Origin: Halomonas sp. SpR8
GTDB lineage: Bacteria; Pseudomonadota; Gammaproteobacteria; Pseudomonadales; Halomonadaceae
NCBI RefSeq assembly: GCF_031010195.1
Contig: NZ_JAUAMC010000013.1
Span: 30,660 to 94,659, forward strand
Direction of reading: 5' to 3'
DNA length: 64,000 nucleotides
Under the pieces are notes generated by a model. That model was not told the DNA's origin, made no database searches, and saw only the letters and a list, made by a program, of their open reading frames with translations. Both the position numbers and the translations under genes were made by a program. Positions 35,257-43,370 of the stretch are shown here, piece by piece; within the stretch, counting starts at the first letter, position 1, and every line of letters begins with the position of its first letter.

Positions 35257-35862
35257 ATGAACAGCGAATGGGTAATTCTCGGTCCGGCCGCGCTCTATAT
35301 GATGTCGATGACGCTTACCCCTGGACCCAATAACGTTATGCTCACCGCCTCTGGCGCCAACTTTGGTTTTCGGCGCACATTGCCGCATATGTGGGGAATT
35401 TTAGGCGGTTGCTTTTTACTCTTTGCAGGCATAGCGCTAGGCTTGGGCGTGCTGTTCGAGCGCTACCCGGCGATTCAAACCGCGTTGCGCTGGATCGGCA
35501 GCGCCTATTTGCTCTATTTGGCATGGAAAATTGCCAGCGCGCCGCCGCCCAATCTTAACGCCCAAGCCCATAGCGTACCGTTTACGTTCTGGCAGGCAGC
35601 GGCGTTTCAGTTCGCCAATCCTAAAGCATGGGTAATGGGGCTGGCGTTGATGGCGGGCTTTCTGCCCGAAAGCGGCCAACCGATAGTCAACGCGCTGGTG
35701 CTTGCAGGCTTTGCGGAGTTGGTAGGGCTACCGTGCATCGCTTTGTGGGCCGCTTTTGGCAGTGCGATTGGGCAATGGATCAAAAGTGACGGCGCATGGC
35801 GGGCGTTCAATATTACGATGGGGGTATTGACCGCCGCCTGCGTCGTATTGATCTTAGGATGA
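35257..35862 (+). CDS. LysE/RhtB-family amino acid exporter
   Basis: A 201-residue translocator with six helices. MMSMTLTPGPNNVMLTASGANFGFRRTLPHMWGI is the conserved LysE/RhtB N-terminus (TPGPN motif), and FQFANPKAWVMGLALMAGF is the mid-protein NPK motif. Members export neutral or basic amino acids; the substrate is unknown. I chose the ATG at 35257 because it matches the family; an in-frame TTG at 35239 adds six residues and overlaps the palindrome. Divergent from the MocR gene. Confidence 0.9.
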   Translation: MNSEWVILGPAALYMMSMTLTPGPNNVMLTASGANFGFRRTLPHMWGILGGCFLLFAGIALGLGVLFERYPAIQTALRWIGSAYLLYLAWKIASAPPPNLNAQAHSVPFTFWQAAAFQFANPKAWVMGLALMAGFLPESGQPIVNALVLAGFAELVGLPCIALWAAFGSAIGQWIKSDGAWRAFNITMGVLTAACVVLILG

Positions 35863-35869
35863 CAAAACG

Positions 35870-36241
35870 CTAGCCGCAGCGCAGGTCTTCAATCATATCC
35901 TGATCATCAAGATGCACATTCAAACGATCCGGGCGATGATCCATAGTGGCCATATCGCCAGGGCGCAGTACGCGTACTTGTCGCGCACCGCTATCACTTT
36001 GTAACTGCGCAACCTCAGCCTCATCGAAGGGCTCACCGATAGCGGATTGGATAGCATCAAGATCGCAGGCAACCACCTGCTCCTGATTAGATCCGTTCGG
36101 CGCTACCGCTGGCGGTGGTGGGGCTGCGTCCACGTCGTCGTTAGCAGGGGAAATCGGCATTTGAGAGCTAACGCAAGCCGTTAGCAACACTGCAGAGGCG
36201 CTAACAAGGGCCAACTTGGCCAGGGTCATACAAGGCTTCAT
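35870..36241 (-). CDS. I78-family peptidase inhibitor lipoprotein
   Basis: The 123-residue protein has a lipoprotein signal peptide with lipobox LLTAC (Cys about residue 23), a Pro/Ala/Asn-rich linker, and the I78 inhibitor domain: CDLDAIQSAIGEPFDEAEV, SGARQVRVLRPGDMATMDHRPDRLNV and a final DLRCG. The two outer cysteines of the domain would form the family disulfide. I78 proteins inhibit serine proteases and here would be attached to the outer membrane or periplasmic face. It shares the strand with the entericidin-like gene and the two may be co-transcribed. Confidence 0.88.
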   Translation of the reverse strand: MKPCMTLAKLALVSASAVLLTACVSSQMPISPANDDVDAAPPPPAVAPNGSNQEQVVACDLDAIQSAIGEPFDEAEVAQLQSDSGARQVRVLRPGDMATMDHRPDRLNVHLDDQDMIEDLRCG

Positions 36242-36289
36242 CCTTGAATCTCCAAATTGCAGGTTATGAAATACAGGCGCTACTCACCA

Positions 36290-36315
36290 CCGGGCCGGGC
36301 ATTTGCCCGCCCCGG
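36290..36315 (-). other. GC-rich stem-loop between the entericidin-like and I78 genes
   Basis: 11-bp arms with one mismatch (36290-36300, 36305-36315) and a 4-base loop. There is no T run. It may partially attenuate transcription or stabilise RNA between the two lipoprotein genes. Confidence 0.4.
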
Positions 36316-36342
36316 TAAAGAACACCATCGTGCTAGTGCAGC

Positions 36343-36474
36343 TTAACTGGCTGCATCCTGGACGGCCTTACCGCCCTCTTGCACATCCTGGCCAGCGCCA
36401 GCGATGGTATTGCAACCGGTTAGAACACCCGCAGTTAGTAGCAGCATAAAGCTCATGGCCAATATTTTTTTCAT
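36343..36474 (-). CDS. Entericidin-like small lipoprotein
   Basis: A 43-residue protein: MKKILAMSFMLLLTAGVLTGC signal with lipobox LTGC (C21), then a mature tail of 23 residues, CNTIAGAGQDVQEGGKAVQD. The tail (NT-x-GAG-DV-GG) is the entericidin A/B pattern. Entericidins are small membrane lipoproteins with toxin/antidote roles in E. coli, often stress-induced. AAGGAG lies ten bases before the ATG. No second entericidin is beside it, so a toxin-antitoxin pair is not evident here. It was too short for automatic prediction. Confidence 0.85.
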   Translation of the reverse strand: MKKILAMSFMLLLTAGVLTGCNTIAGAGQDVQEGGKAVQDAAS

Positions 36475-36649
36475 TTTCCGTTCTCCTTAACGAATTATTC
36501 AAACATCGGGAAACTCCACTAGCAGCCTAATGTACCACTTGGGAGTTTTTTCAGGGTAACAGCGTTTTGGCAATCGCGCTCGCTTTCCCTACGTCACTTC
36601 GCGGCGGCTATACTAGCAATTAACTAAACCACTGTCTGGAGACTAACAT

Positions 36650-37069
36650 TTGATCAATTTCGAGCTGGATGAGCGCCTTATCGCCGACACCTTACCCATT
36701 GCAGATCTTCCGCTAAGCCGCGTCCTATTGATGAATGACGCACGTTACCCTTGGGTGATTTTAGTACCACGCCATGCCGCTATCAGTGAAGTGTTTGAGC
36801 TTTCTACTGACGACCAGCAGCAGCTATGGCAGGAGGCCACCCTGCTAGGCGAGGCAATGAAAGCAACGCTGGGTGGAGACAAAGTTAATATTGCCGCACT
36901 AGGCAATGTGGTTAGCCAACTGCATGTGCACGTTGTGATTCGTCGGCACAGCGATGCCACCTGGCCGGCCCCTGTTTGGGGCAACGGCTCACCTGAACCT
37001 TACGATCTGGATGGCCAAGCGCAGTTACGTGACCAACTGCTGGCGCTTATCGATGGACTTGATGTGTAG
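36650..37069 (+). CDS. HIT-family nucleotide hydrolase
   Basis: A 139-residue histidine-triad protein. The motif is QLHVHVVIRRHSD near residues 89-101, where the first His of the triad is Gln, a variant common in one bacterial HIT subgroup. HIT proteins hydrolyse or transfer nucleotide phosphates; the substrate is unknown. The start is TTG at 36650 with GGAG nine bases upstream; no in-frame ATG lies nearby. It is monocistronic and convergent with the NicO gene. Confidence 0.82.
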   Translation: MINFELDERLIADTLPIADLPLSRVLLMNDARYPWVILVPRHAAISEVFELSTDDQQQLWQEATLLGEAMKATLGGDKVNIAALGNVVSQLHVHVVIRRHSDATWPAPVWGNGSPEPYDLDGQAQLRDQLLALIDGLDV

Positions 37070-37077
37070 CCTAACCG

Positions 37078-38127
37078 CTACCCCGTTAATGGATGGCCTT
37101 GCCGAGTAGGCGGCTCGTTGAGAAGAGGCCCACTAGCAGGTTGGGCGACGCCCGCAACGCTAAGTGAAATGCCCAGTATAACAATCAGCGTACCACCGGC
37201 TAAGGCCACCCAGCCGGTGGCTTTTAGTACGCTTCGCTGGCTGTACTGCTGCTTGGACAAGCGCCGCTGCGCCCAGCCGCGGGCTAAAATGCTCGCCAGT
37301 GCGAGTGCTGACACCGTGAGCCCCGTGCCCAGCGACATCGCCACGACAGACGCCACCCCGACTTCGAATTGACCCAACAGGCTTGCCGCCCCCAACATTA
37401 ACACTGCCCCGCTGCACGGGCGCATCCCTATGGCACCGACTGTCATTATCGCCGTGCGCCAATCTAACGCCTGCTGTGGCTCAATATGGTGGGCACCACC
37501 GCAACAGTGGCTATGATCATGGCTGTGGTCATGGCTGTGGTCATGGCTATGCTCATGGTCTTGATGATGCTCATGGCCTGGGCTGTGCGCATGAGCCGCT
37601 CGCTCAGGCTGATAGGCTCGCCGCAATTGTTTGACGGCTCGCCAGCATAGCCACGCCCCTAGCGTCGCCACCAGCAGAAAGCTGGCCTGCTCCACCCAGA
37701 CAATGCTACCCATGGCCTGACGAGTTATCCAGCCCAGGCCATAAACCAGCACCACAACCAGCGCAATAGCGGTCAACCCCTGCAGTAAGGAGGCGGCAAA
37801 CGACAACCCCAAGGCGCGCTTTAGCGCACCACCTTGGGTGGCTAAATAGGTTGCCAGTACAGCTTTACCGTGCCCCGGACCGGCAGCATGAAAGACACCG
37901 TAGGCAAAGCTAAGGCCTAGCAGGCTCACCCATGTGGCCATGGAGGGAGTGCGTGAAAGTTCGCTAATCGCCAGCGTTAGCGAGCGGTGAAGATCACGCT
38001 GCCAGCCAAGTAACTGATAGCTAACGCTCTGAAATCCGCCTTGCCAAACGATGATCAGCACGACCGCCAGCACTAGCAGACCCAGCATTAACCCCAAGTG
38101 ACGTGTAAAGGGCCGTGTTAAGGACAT
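37078..38127 (-). CDS. NicO-type nickel/cobalt transporter with a His-rich loop
   Basis: A 349-residue carrier of the NicO (RcnA-like) group. It has about six membrane helices with conserved FHAAGPGHGKAVLATYLA and GMRPCSGAVLMLGAA segments and a hydrophilic loop near residues 190-225 that is mostly His, Asp and Ser. The loop is encoded by tandem 12-base units. Members move Ni2+ or Co2+ across the inner membrane, mostly outward. ATG at 38127 has GGAG seven bases upstream. It ends a four-gene operon with DUF1007 and two lipoproteins. Confidence 0.88.
   Translation of the reverse strand: MSLTRPFTRHLGLMLGLLVLAVVLIIVWQGGFQSVSYQLLGWQRDLHRSLTLAISELSRTPSMATWVSLLGLSFAYGVFHAAGPGHGKAVLATYLATQGGALKRALGLSFAASLLQGLTAIALVVVLVYGLGWITRQAMGSIVWVEQASFLLVATLGAWLCWRAVKQLRRAYQPERAAHAHSPGHEHHQDHEHSHDHSHDHSHDHSHCCGGAHHIEPQQALDWRTAIMTVGAIGMRPCSGAVLMLGAASLLGQFEVGVASVVAMSLGTGLTVSALALASILARGWAQRRLSKQQYSQRSVLKATGWVALAGGTLIVILGISLSVAGVAQPASGPLLNEPPTRQGHPLTG
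37509..37556 (-). repeat. Four 12-bp tandem units encoding His-Ser-His-Asp
   Basis: Units at 37509, 37521, 37533 and 37545 differ by one or two bases and encode the HSHD loop of the NicO protein. Two central units are identical, so recent expansion or contraction is likely. Confidence 0.85.
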
Positions 38128-38206
38128 CTTAACGCTCCAACGCAAAAATTGTTACAAGATAACATATCTATAAAATAGCACGTCACTGCTTGCTTTCGAA
38201 CACTGC

Positions 38207-38866
38207 CTAGCGACAATCGACCTGGCCGGTCTCGGCAAAATAGCGCCCCAAGCCTGGCTCGCCACTCTCATCTTTATCCAGCAACGCCGCTTGCATCACC
38301 CGTTCAGGATCCGGGTCAGCGGGAAAAATAGCCAACTCACAGGCAGGCTCGCCATGCAGTATCAACGCATCGTCCCGAGGCTGACCGCCCTCCTCTTCAT
38401 GGACAACTTCGATATAGTAAGTAGGGTCAAACACCTGATACGTGAGCAGGGCACCTGTCAGCGGCTGTGGCGTTGCCAGCGGCAGAATAAACATAAAGGT
38501 TAGCCGCCCATCACGCGCCATGGCGGTATACTCGCTTACCTCGCCCAGCGCCTGGGGTTCACCGTTGATACGTACTTCGGTTAAGTAGTGCTGGGTGGCA
38601 AGGTTATCGCGAATCTCTGTGCCCAACTGATCAAGCCCCTGTTCGAGGCTGGCACCCTCTACCTGCTGGAGCTCTTCAAAAACCACCAAGCTGTAAAAAG
38701 GATCCATACGCCAAGTTTGGTGCAGGCCACTCACCCTGTCCTGATCATCGGTGATGACCCGCACACTCAGGTCGATCCAGCCATGAGGGTGGGCGCGGGC
38801 ATCAGGGCTGACCACAAAACTACACATGACCAAAAAAACGGCTACTGCGCTACCTGCCCACTTCAT
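38207..38866 (-). CDS. DUF1007 periplasmic protein
   Basis: A 219-residue exported protein of the DUF1007 family. Residues 1-25 form a signal peptide ending DARA, and the mature part begins HPHGWIDL with a potential metal-binding His pair. The rest is beta-rich with conserved RMDPFYSLVVFEELQ and FIL-PLA segments. DUF1007 genes are usually next to NicO transporters and are thought to hand metal to them, though this is not proven. It overlaps the upstream lipoprotein gene by four bases; NicO begins 79 bases on. Confidence 0.85.
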   Translation of the reverse strand: MKWAGSAVAVFLVMCSFVVSPDARAHPHGWIDLSVRVITDDQDRVSGLHQTWRMDPFYSLVVFEELQQVEGASLEQGLDQLGTEIRDNLATQHYLTEVRINGEPQALGEVSEYTAMARDGRLTFMFILPLATPQPLTGALLTYQVFDPTYYIEVVHEEEGGQPRDDALILHGEPACELAIFPADPDPERVMQAALLDKDESGEPGLGRYFAETGQVDCR

Positions 38867-39222
38867 GGCGCGACACCCAGCTTATGCTGCAAGGCGACAA
38901 GCCAGGGGTCGAGCAACTGGGGCGGCAGTGGCTGGTTGCCCCTCAACGCCGACACCCGTACACGGCTGCCGCTACCCTCTTCGCTCACCTGCAGCTGCAG
39001 CCGATACTCCGGCCAGCGGGCCAGCGATGCCTCAGCCCGCCCCAGCGATAGATCCGCATGGCGGACCACATAGCCTTGCTCCAACATCAGCTCGACGGCT
39101 TCGCGAAAGGTCTCTGCTGATGAAGTGCTATACACCAACTCACGGGGCTCCAAGGGGGTGTTCGCTGCACAGCCGACCAATCCCCCCAATAGCCCGATTA
39201 ACAACCAGTGGCGAATCGTCAT
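38863..39222 (-). CDS. Small lipoprotein, unknown, upstream of DUF1007
   Basis: A 119-residue protein with signal peptide and lipobox LVGC (Cys about residue 18), then a mature domain of about 100 residues. The order helix EAVELMLEQGYVV, strand DLSLGRAEASL, strand RLQLQVSEEGSGSRVRVS resembles the upstream lipoprotein, so the two may be distant paralogues. Function is unknown. It overlaps the neighbours by four bases on both sides, so all four genes are probably translated from one mRNA. Confidence 0.75.
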   Translation of the reverse strand: MTIRHWLLIGLLGGLVGCAANTPLEPRELVYSTSSAETFREAVELMLEQGYVVRHADLSLGRAEASLARWPEYRLQLQVSEEGSGSRVRVSALRGNQPLPPQLLDPWLVALQHKLGVAP

Positions 39223-39773
39223 AACGGCCTCCCAGTCGTGGGGACGGTTTGTGCAAAGCGGGTTTGAAAACGCCGACAGAAATCGTCGTTGCTGGCACTG
39301 TAGGATTCGCGCAGGTCGCCCCAGTGATCGAAGCGACGAATATCGCGAGATATACGTATATGCGCGTCGTCGACCAATAGCGATACACGCTCAACCTCTA
39401 CCGGCTGCTGGCCCACACCACCGCCAAAGCTGCTACCTATACCGAACCCCACCCCGGAACTTCGACCGATACCCAAGCCACCAAAGACCCGCATTCCACG
39501 CCCATAGCCGTAGGCATCATCGTAAGGGTCATAATAGCCGTGTAGCGGACGTTCGCGGCTGGCGCTAATCAAACCCAAGTCGGTATCCGTAGAGTTCAGG
39601 GTAAATCCCCATTCGGTGAGTACCTCCACACTGGTTTCTAGCGCTCGCTCTTGAGCGGCGGGAAAATAGCACGCAGCTACAGGCGCGGGTTCCGCTTGGG
39701 GTAGGCGATCAGGAATCACTTGGCAGCCAGCAAGTGCTAGCAGACAGGTTAAACTTATGGATATCGACTTCAT
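39219..39773 (-). CDS. Small lipoprotein, unknown, first gene of the NicO operon
   Basis: A 184-residue protein with lipobox LAGC (Cys about 17), a helix ETSVEVLTEWGFTL, strand TDTDLGLISASRER, a Gly/Tyr/Asp-rich insert (residues 75-115) and then strands with ISRDIRR. The LTEWGF-DLGLISA pattern matches the next gene. The Gly-rich insert could be a flexible loop. Start at 39773 has GAGG seven bases upstream; the frame is open for 24 more codons. Function is unknown. Confidence 0.72.
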   Translation of the reverse strand: MKSISISLTCLLALAGCQVIPDRLPQAEPAPVAACYFPAAQERALETSVEVLTEWGFTLNSTDTDLGLISASRERPLHGYYDPYDDAYGYGRGMRVFGGLGIGRSSGVGFGIGSSFGGGVGQQPVEVERVSLLVDDAHIRISRDIRRFDHWGDLRESYSASNDDFCRRFQTRFAQTVPTTGRPL

Positions 39774-39921
39774 GTTAGATCCTCTAACGGACGAGGCCGC
39801 TGGTTTGGCGCAGGCTAGCGCGCTAAGCTCGCCAGAGCTAGTCATGCTTAAATGGCACTGTAGTGAAGACGCTTTAGTTAAGACGTTTTAGTTAAGACAC
39901 TGTTTTGCGGAGAACGTGCTC

Positions 39922-41055
39922 ATGAATGTTTTGCTTTGCCCCGACAGCTTCAAAGATGCGCTCAGCGCCCAAGACGCTGCGACCGCCATGGCGCGTGGCG
40001 TGCAGCGCGCCATGCCTGAAGCGCACGTTCAGGTTTGCCCGTTGGCTGACGGCGGCGAAGGCAGCTTAGATGCTCTGATCGCCGCCACCGGCGCCGAGCG
40101 TCACCAGCTCAACGTTCAAGACGCCCTGGGGCGCCCTCGTCAAGCAGTCTGGGGCTGGCTAAGCAACCAGCGTACCGCGTTTATTGAGCTGGCAGAAGCC
40201 AGCGGTTTACAGCACCTTGGAGCCGATGAGCGCAATGCGCTGTACACCTCCACCTTTGGGGTCGGCGAGCTGCTGCTGGCGGCGCTGGATCAAGGGGCTG
40301 AAAAAGCGCTTTTATTGCTCGGCGGCAGCGCTACCAATGACGCCGGGGCAGGCATGCTGCAGGCACTGGGCGCGCGCTTGTTAGATCAAAACGGCAAACT
40401 GCTACCTCCCGGCGGTGCAGCGCTTAGCCAGTTAGCTAGCCTCGAGGTTGACAGGCTAGACCCGCGGTTAGCCAAGCTCAGTCTGGAGGCCGCCGTTGAT
40501 GTGGATAATCCGCTGCTGGGCGAGCGTGGGGCCAGCGCGGTATTTGGCCCGCAAAAAGGGGCATCGCCTGAAGAGGTTGAGCAGTTGGATCGTGCGCTTG
40601 GCCACTTCGCCGATATCAGCGCGCATGCATTAGGCGATGATTTCCGAGCGCTGCCGGGCGCAGGCGCCGCGGGCGGCATGGGGTTTGCAGCCAAGGCGTT
40701 TTTAAATGCCACGTTAAAGCCCGGTATTGAGATGATTATGCAGCAGGCAGATATGGCCACGCTTTTGGCCCGTGCCGACTTGGTAATCACCGGTGAAGGG
40801 CGCCTGGATGGTCAAAGCTTGTCTGGCAAAACCCCGATAGGCGTTTCCCGCGCCGCCAAGCGCCTTAACAAACCCGTTATCGTGCTGGCTGGCAGCCTAG
40901 GCGACGGCTGGCAGGCCTGCTTTGACGAAGGAGTAACGGCAGCGTTTGCGCTGGCCGATGGCCCTATGAGCTTAGCCGATGCACTACCGCGTACCGCGGA
41001 ACTGCTGGAAGCGCGCTGCGAGAGCCTTCTTCGGCTGTGGGTGCATAGACCTTGA
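39922..41055 (+). CDS. garK: Glycerate kinase (GarK/GlxK type)
   Basis: A 377-residue type I glycerate kinase. Hallmarks are LCPDSFKDALSAQDAA at the N-terminus, PLADGGEGSLDAL near residue 50, LLLGGSATNDAGAGMLQALG and LVITGEGRLDGQSLSGKTP. It phosphorylates D-glycerate to 2-phosphoglycerate in glycerate or glyoxylate catabolism. GGAG lies nine bases before the ATG. It stands alone; no tartronate pathway genes are next to it, so its physiological pathway is open. Confidence 0.92.
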   Translation: MNVLLCPDSFKDALSAQDAATAMARGVQRAMPEAHVQVCPLADGGEGSLDALIAATGAERHQLNVQDALGRPRQAVWGWLSNQRTAFIELAEASGLQHLGADERNALYTSTFGVGELLLAALDQGAEKALLLLGGSATNDAGAGMLQALGARLLDQNGKLLPPGGAALSQLASLEVDRLDPRLAKLSLEAAVDVDNPLLGERGASAVFGPQKGASPEEVEQLDRALGHFADISAHALGDDFRALPGAGAAGGMGFAAKAFLNATLKPGIEMIMQQADMATLLARADLVITGEGRLDGQSLSGKTPIGVSRAAKRLNKPVIVLAGSLGDGWQACFDEGVTAAFALADGPMSLADALPRTAELLEARCESLLRLWVHRP

Positions 41056-41118
41056 AACGAGACCTTGAAAAAAGCCCACATCGCCAGCATCTAATGAAGT
41101 AGCCAAAGGGTAACGGCA

Positions 41119-41210
41119 ACGACGTAATGTCAACGCACTAATGTCGAAGCACTTATGCCAAAGAGCCAATACCAAAGAGCCAATACCAAAGAGCCAATAC
41201 CAAAGAACTA
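41119..41210. repeat. 14-bp tandem array between garK and dps
   Basis: Three identical units of CCAAAGAGCCAATA start at 41158, 41172 and 41186, followed by a partial fourth. In the same 14-base register, three degenerate units lie upstream at 41119, 41133 and 41147. The array fills much of the 281-base gap and lies about 125 bases before the dps start. It contains no gene; a frame through it (41141-41353) is not coding. Confidence 0.9.
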
Positions 41211-41336
41211 TGGCAGCGATGCAAAAAACTTGCTTTGCAGCGTCGCTAAGACACCCTATTCTGGCCACACGCATTAACCGCCGCACGTTGCGACATAAAG
41301 ACTGCGGCATATGGCATATTAAAGAGGAAGCAGGAT

Positions 41337-41813
41337 ATGACGGATACCAATAGCATTGGCCTACACGAAGGTAGCGCTAGTCAACTCGCCGAGAAGCTCA
41401 ACGACCTGCTGGCCAACTACCAAATTTTCTATATGAACGTACGCGGCTACCACTGGAACGTACGCGGTAACGATTTTTTTGAGCTGCACGCCAAGTTTGA
41501 AGAGTTCTACACCGACCTGCTGACCAAAGTGGACGAGGTTGCTGAACGTATCCTGACCCTGGGCCACAAGCCGGTACACGCTTACAGCGACTACGTAACG
41601 CTATCGCGCATTCAGGAAGACAAAGACGTTCACGATGGCAGCACCTGCGTTAAAGGCGTGCTCAAAGGGTACCAAACAATTATTGAGCTGCAACGTGAAC
41701 TGCTGTCGCTCGCCTCTGATGCCGACGATGAAGGCACCGCGGCGCAAGCTGGCGACTATATCCGCGAGCAGGAAAAAACCATCTGGATGCTCAATGCCTA
41801 TTTAAGCAAGTAA
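41337..41813 (+). CDS. dps: Dps-family ferroxidase/DNA-protection protein
   Basis: A 158-residue four-helix ferritin-like protein. The ferroxidase site is spread over YHWNVRGNDFFELHAKFEEFYTDLLTKVDE with its His, Asp and Glu residues at the inter-subunit site. Dps cages oxidise and store iron and shield DNA in stationary phase. The lysine-rich N-terminal tail of E. coli Dps is absent, so DNA binding may be weak. AGGAAG lies upstream. A terminator follows 20 bases after the stop. Confidence 0.92.
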   Translation: MTDTNSIGLHEGSASQLAEKLNDLLANYQIFYMNVRGYHWNVRGNDFFELHAKFEEFYTDLLTKVDEVAERILTLGHKPVHAYSDYVTLSRIQEDKDVHDGSTCVKGVLKGYQTIIELQRELLSLASDADDEGTAAQAGDYIREQEKTIWMLNAYLSK

Positions 41814-41833
41814 GCGTCATCTTTTGAGCTAAC

Positions 41834-41859
41834 AACGGCACCTTCTAGGTGCCGTTTTT
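41834..41859 (+). terminator. Terminator after dps
   Basis: Perfect 10-bp arms (41834-41843, 41847-41856), loop TCT, and a T run to 41859. Confidence 0.93.
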
Positions 41860-41876
41860 GTGTTCGCTTGGGAAGA

Positions 41877-43343
41877 TTAGCGCTGATCGGCCAGATCCTC
41901 GATTAACACCCGCAGCAGCGACCAGAACTCCTCCACCGAGGTTAACTCCACCCGCTCATCCGGCGAGTGGGCACCGCGAATCAGCGGCCCAAAAGAGATC
42001 ATATCCAGTTGCGGGTATTTGCTGCCAAGAATGCCGCACTCAAGCCCCGCGTGGATAACCTTGACCTCCGGCTCGCGGCCCAGCAGCGCCGCATGGCGGG
42101 CTTTAAAGGTCGCTAATAGCGCGCCATCAGGATTAGGCGCCCAGCCTGGGTAGCCGTTCTCCACTTTTACCCGTGCGCCAATCAAGCCAAACAGCGCTTG
42201 AAAGCGATCCGCCATGGCGACCACCGCACTATCGTGCAGTGAGCGTACCAGTGCGCAGAGGTGCAGCCGCCCTTTCTCCAGGCTTAGCACGCCCAGGTTA
42301 TTAGAGGTTTCTACGACCCCTGGCACATCAGCGCTCATCCGCTCGACCCCACAGGGGGCTGCGTGCAGTGCTGCCAGCAGCATTACGCTGGCGTCTAAGG
42401 TTAGCGGTTCTGCTTCAGGCGCCTCGGTTAGGCGTTGAACGCTGATGCTAAGACCACTATCACCACTGCCCAACTCTCTTTGCAGAATCGTTTCCAGCCC
42501 CGCAATAGCGACCATGGCGGCGTCGACTTCATCGGAGGGCAGCGCTACTTGGGCAAAGGCTTCCCGAGGGATGGCATTGCGCAAGGTGCCGCCGTGGTAG
42601 CTAATCAAGCGCGCATCAAACGCTTCCAAGGAGCGCAGCACTCTGACCAATAATCGGTTGGCATTCCCCAGCGGCTTATGGATATCAGCGCCGGAGTGCC
42701 CTCCCTTCAGGCCGGTCAAGGCGATCTCAATGACTCGCTCGTGATCGCCAGCGGCGGCACTGGGCAGCAGTGCATCCACTTCAACGTCGGCACCGCCCGC
42801 GCAGCCAATATAGACCTGTCCACGATCCTCGCTATCCAGGTTGAGCAGCAGCGAACCTTCGAGCCAGTTCTCAGCCAAGTGAAGCGCACCGCCCATGGAG
42901 GTCTCTTCCTCCAGGGTAAACAGCGCTTCCAGTGGCCCGTGGCGAAGATCAGGGTCTTCCAGCACGGCGAGAATCGCCGCCACGCCCAGCCCGTTATCGG
43001 CGCCCAGGGTGGTGCCATCGGCGTGTAGCCAGCCATCAGCCACATAAGTGCTGATTGGATCGCGGGTAAAATCGTGGGCGTGACCACTATTGGCCTGGGC
43101 GACCATATCCAGATGGCCCTGGAGCACCACGCAGGGTGCCTGCTCGCAGCCGGGAGAGGCCGATTTACGAAGGCGTAAATTACCGAAGCTATCGCGGTCG
43201 TGGGCGAGGCCTTGGGCATCGGCCCAGCTTTCGAGGGCAGCAACGAGTGCCGCCTCGTGCCCAGAAGGGCGCGGCGTATTACACAGCGTGCGAAAGTGGC
43301 GCCAAACCAATGAGGGCTCAAGCGCGTCAAGATGTGCGTTCAT
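41877..43343 (-). CDS. pepD: Cytosol nonspecific dipeptidase PepD
   Basis: A 488-residue M20-family metallopeptidase that cleaves Xaa-His and other dipeptides. Metal-binding and catalytic segments are LQGHLDMVAQ (His and Asp), TTLGADNGLGVAAI, LEEETSMGGA (Glu-Glu) and a C-terminal HAGLECGILG. The lid domain with the GLKGGHSGADIHK signature fits PepD. tmcA lies 27 bases upstream on the same strand and the two may be co-transcribed. Confidence 0.93.
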   Translation of the reverse strand: MNAHLDALEPSLVWRHFRTLCNTPRPSGHEAALVAALESWADAQGLAHDRDSFGNLRLRKSASPGCEQAPCVVLQGHLDMVAQANSGHAHDFTRDPISTYVADGWLHADGTTLGADNGLGVAAILAVLEDPDLRHGPLEALFTLEEETSMGGALHLAENWLEGSLLLNLDSEDRGQVYIGCAGGADVEVDALLPSAAAGDHERVIEIALTGLKGGHSGADIHKPLGNANRLLVRVLRSLEAFDARLISYHGGTLRNAIPREAFAQVALPSDEVDAAMVAIAGLETILQRELGSGDSGLSISVQRLTEAPEAEPLTLDASVMLLAALHAAPCGVERMSADVPGVVETSNNLGVLSLEKGRLHLCALVRSLHDSAVVAMADRFQALFGLIGARVKVENGYPGWAPNPDGALLATFKARHAALLGREPEVKVIHAGLECGILGSKYPQLDMISFGPLIRGAHSPDERVELTSVEEFWSLLRVLIEDLADQR

Positions 43344-43370
43344 AAAGACTCTTCATTATCGGTAACCGAC

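Noticed and set aside
39125..39568. 147-codon plus-strand frame opposite the lipoproteins
   Set aside because: Opposite strand has lipoprotein signals, ribosome binding sites and 4-base overlaps; this one is composition-driven.
41158..41210. CRISPR array
   Set aside because: Units are 14 bases and directly adjacent, with no spacers and no cas genes nearby.
41141..41353. 70-codon frame through the tandem array
   Set aside because: Translation follows the repeat units, overlaps the dps start and has no ribosome binding site.
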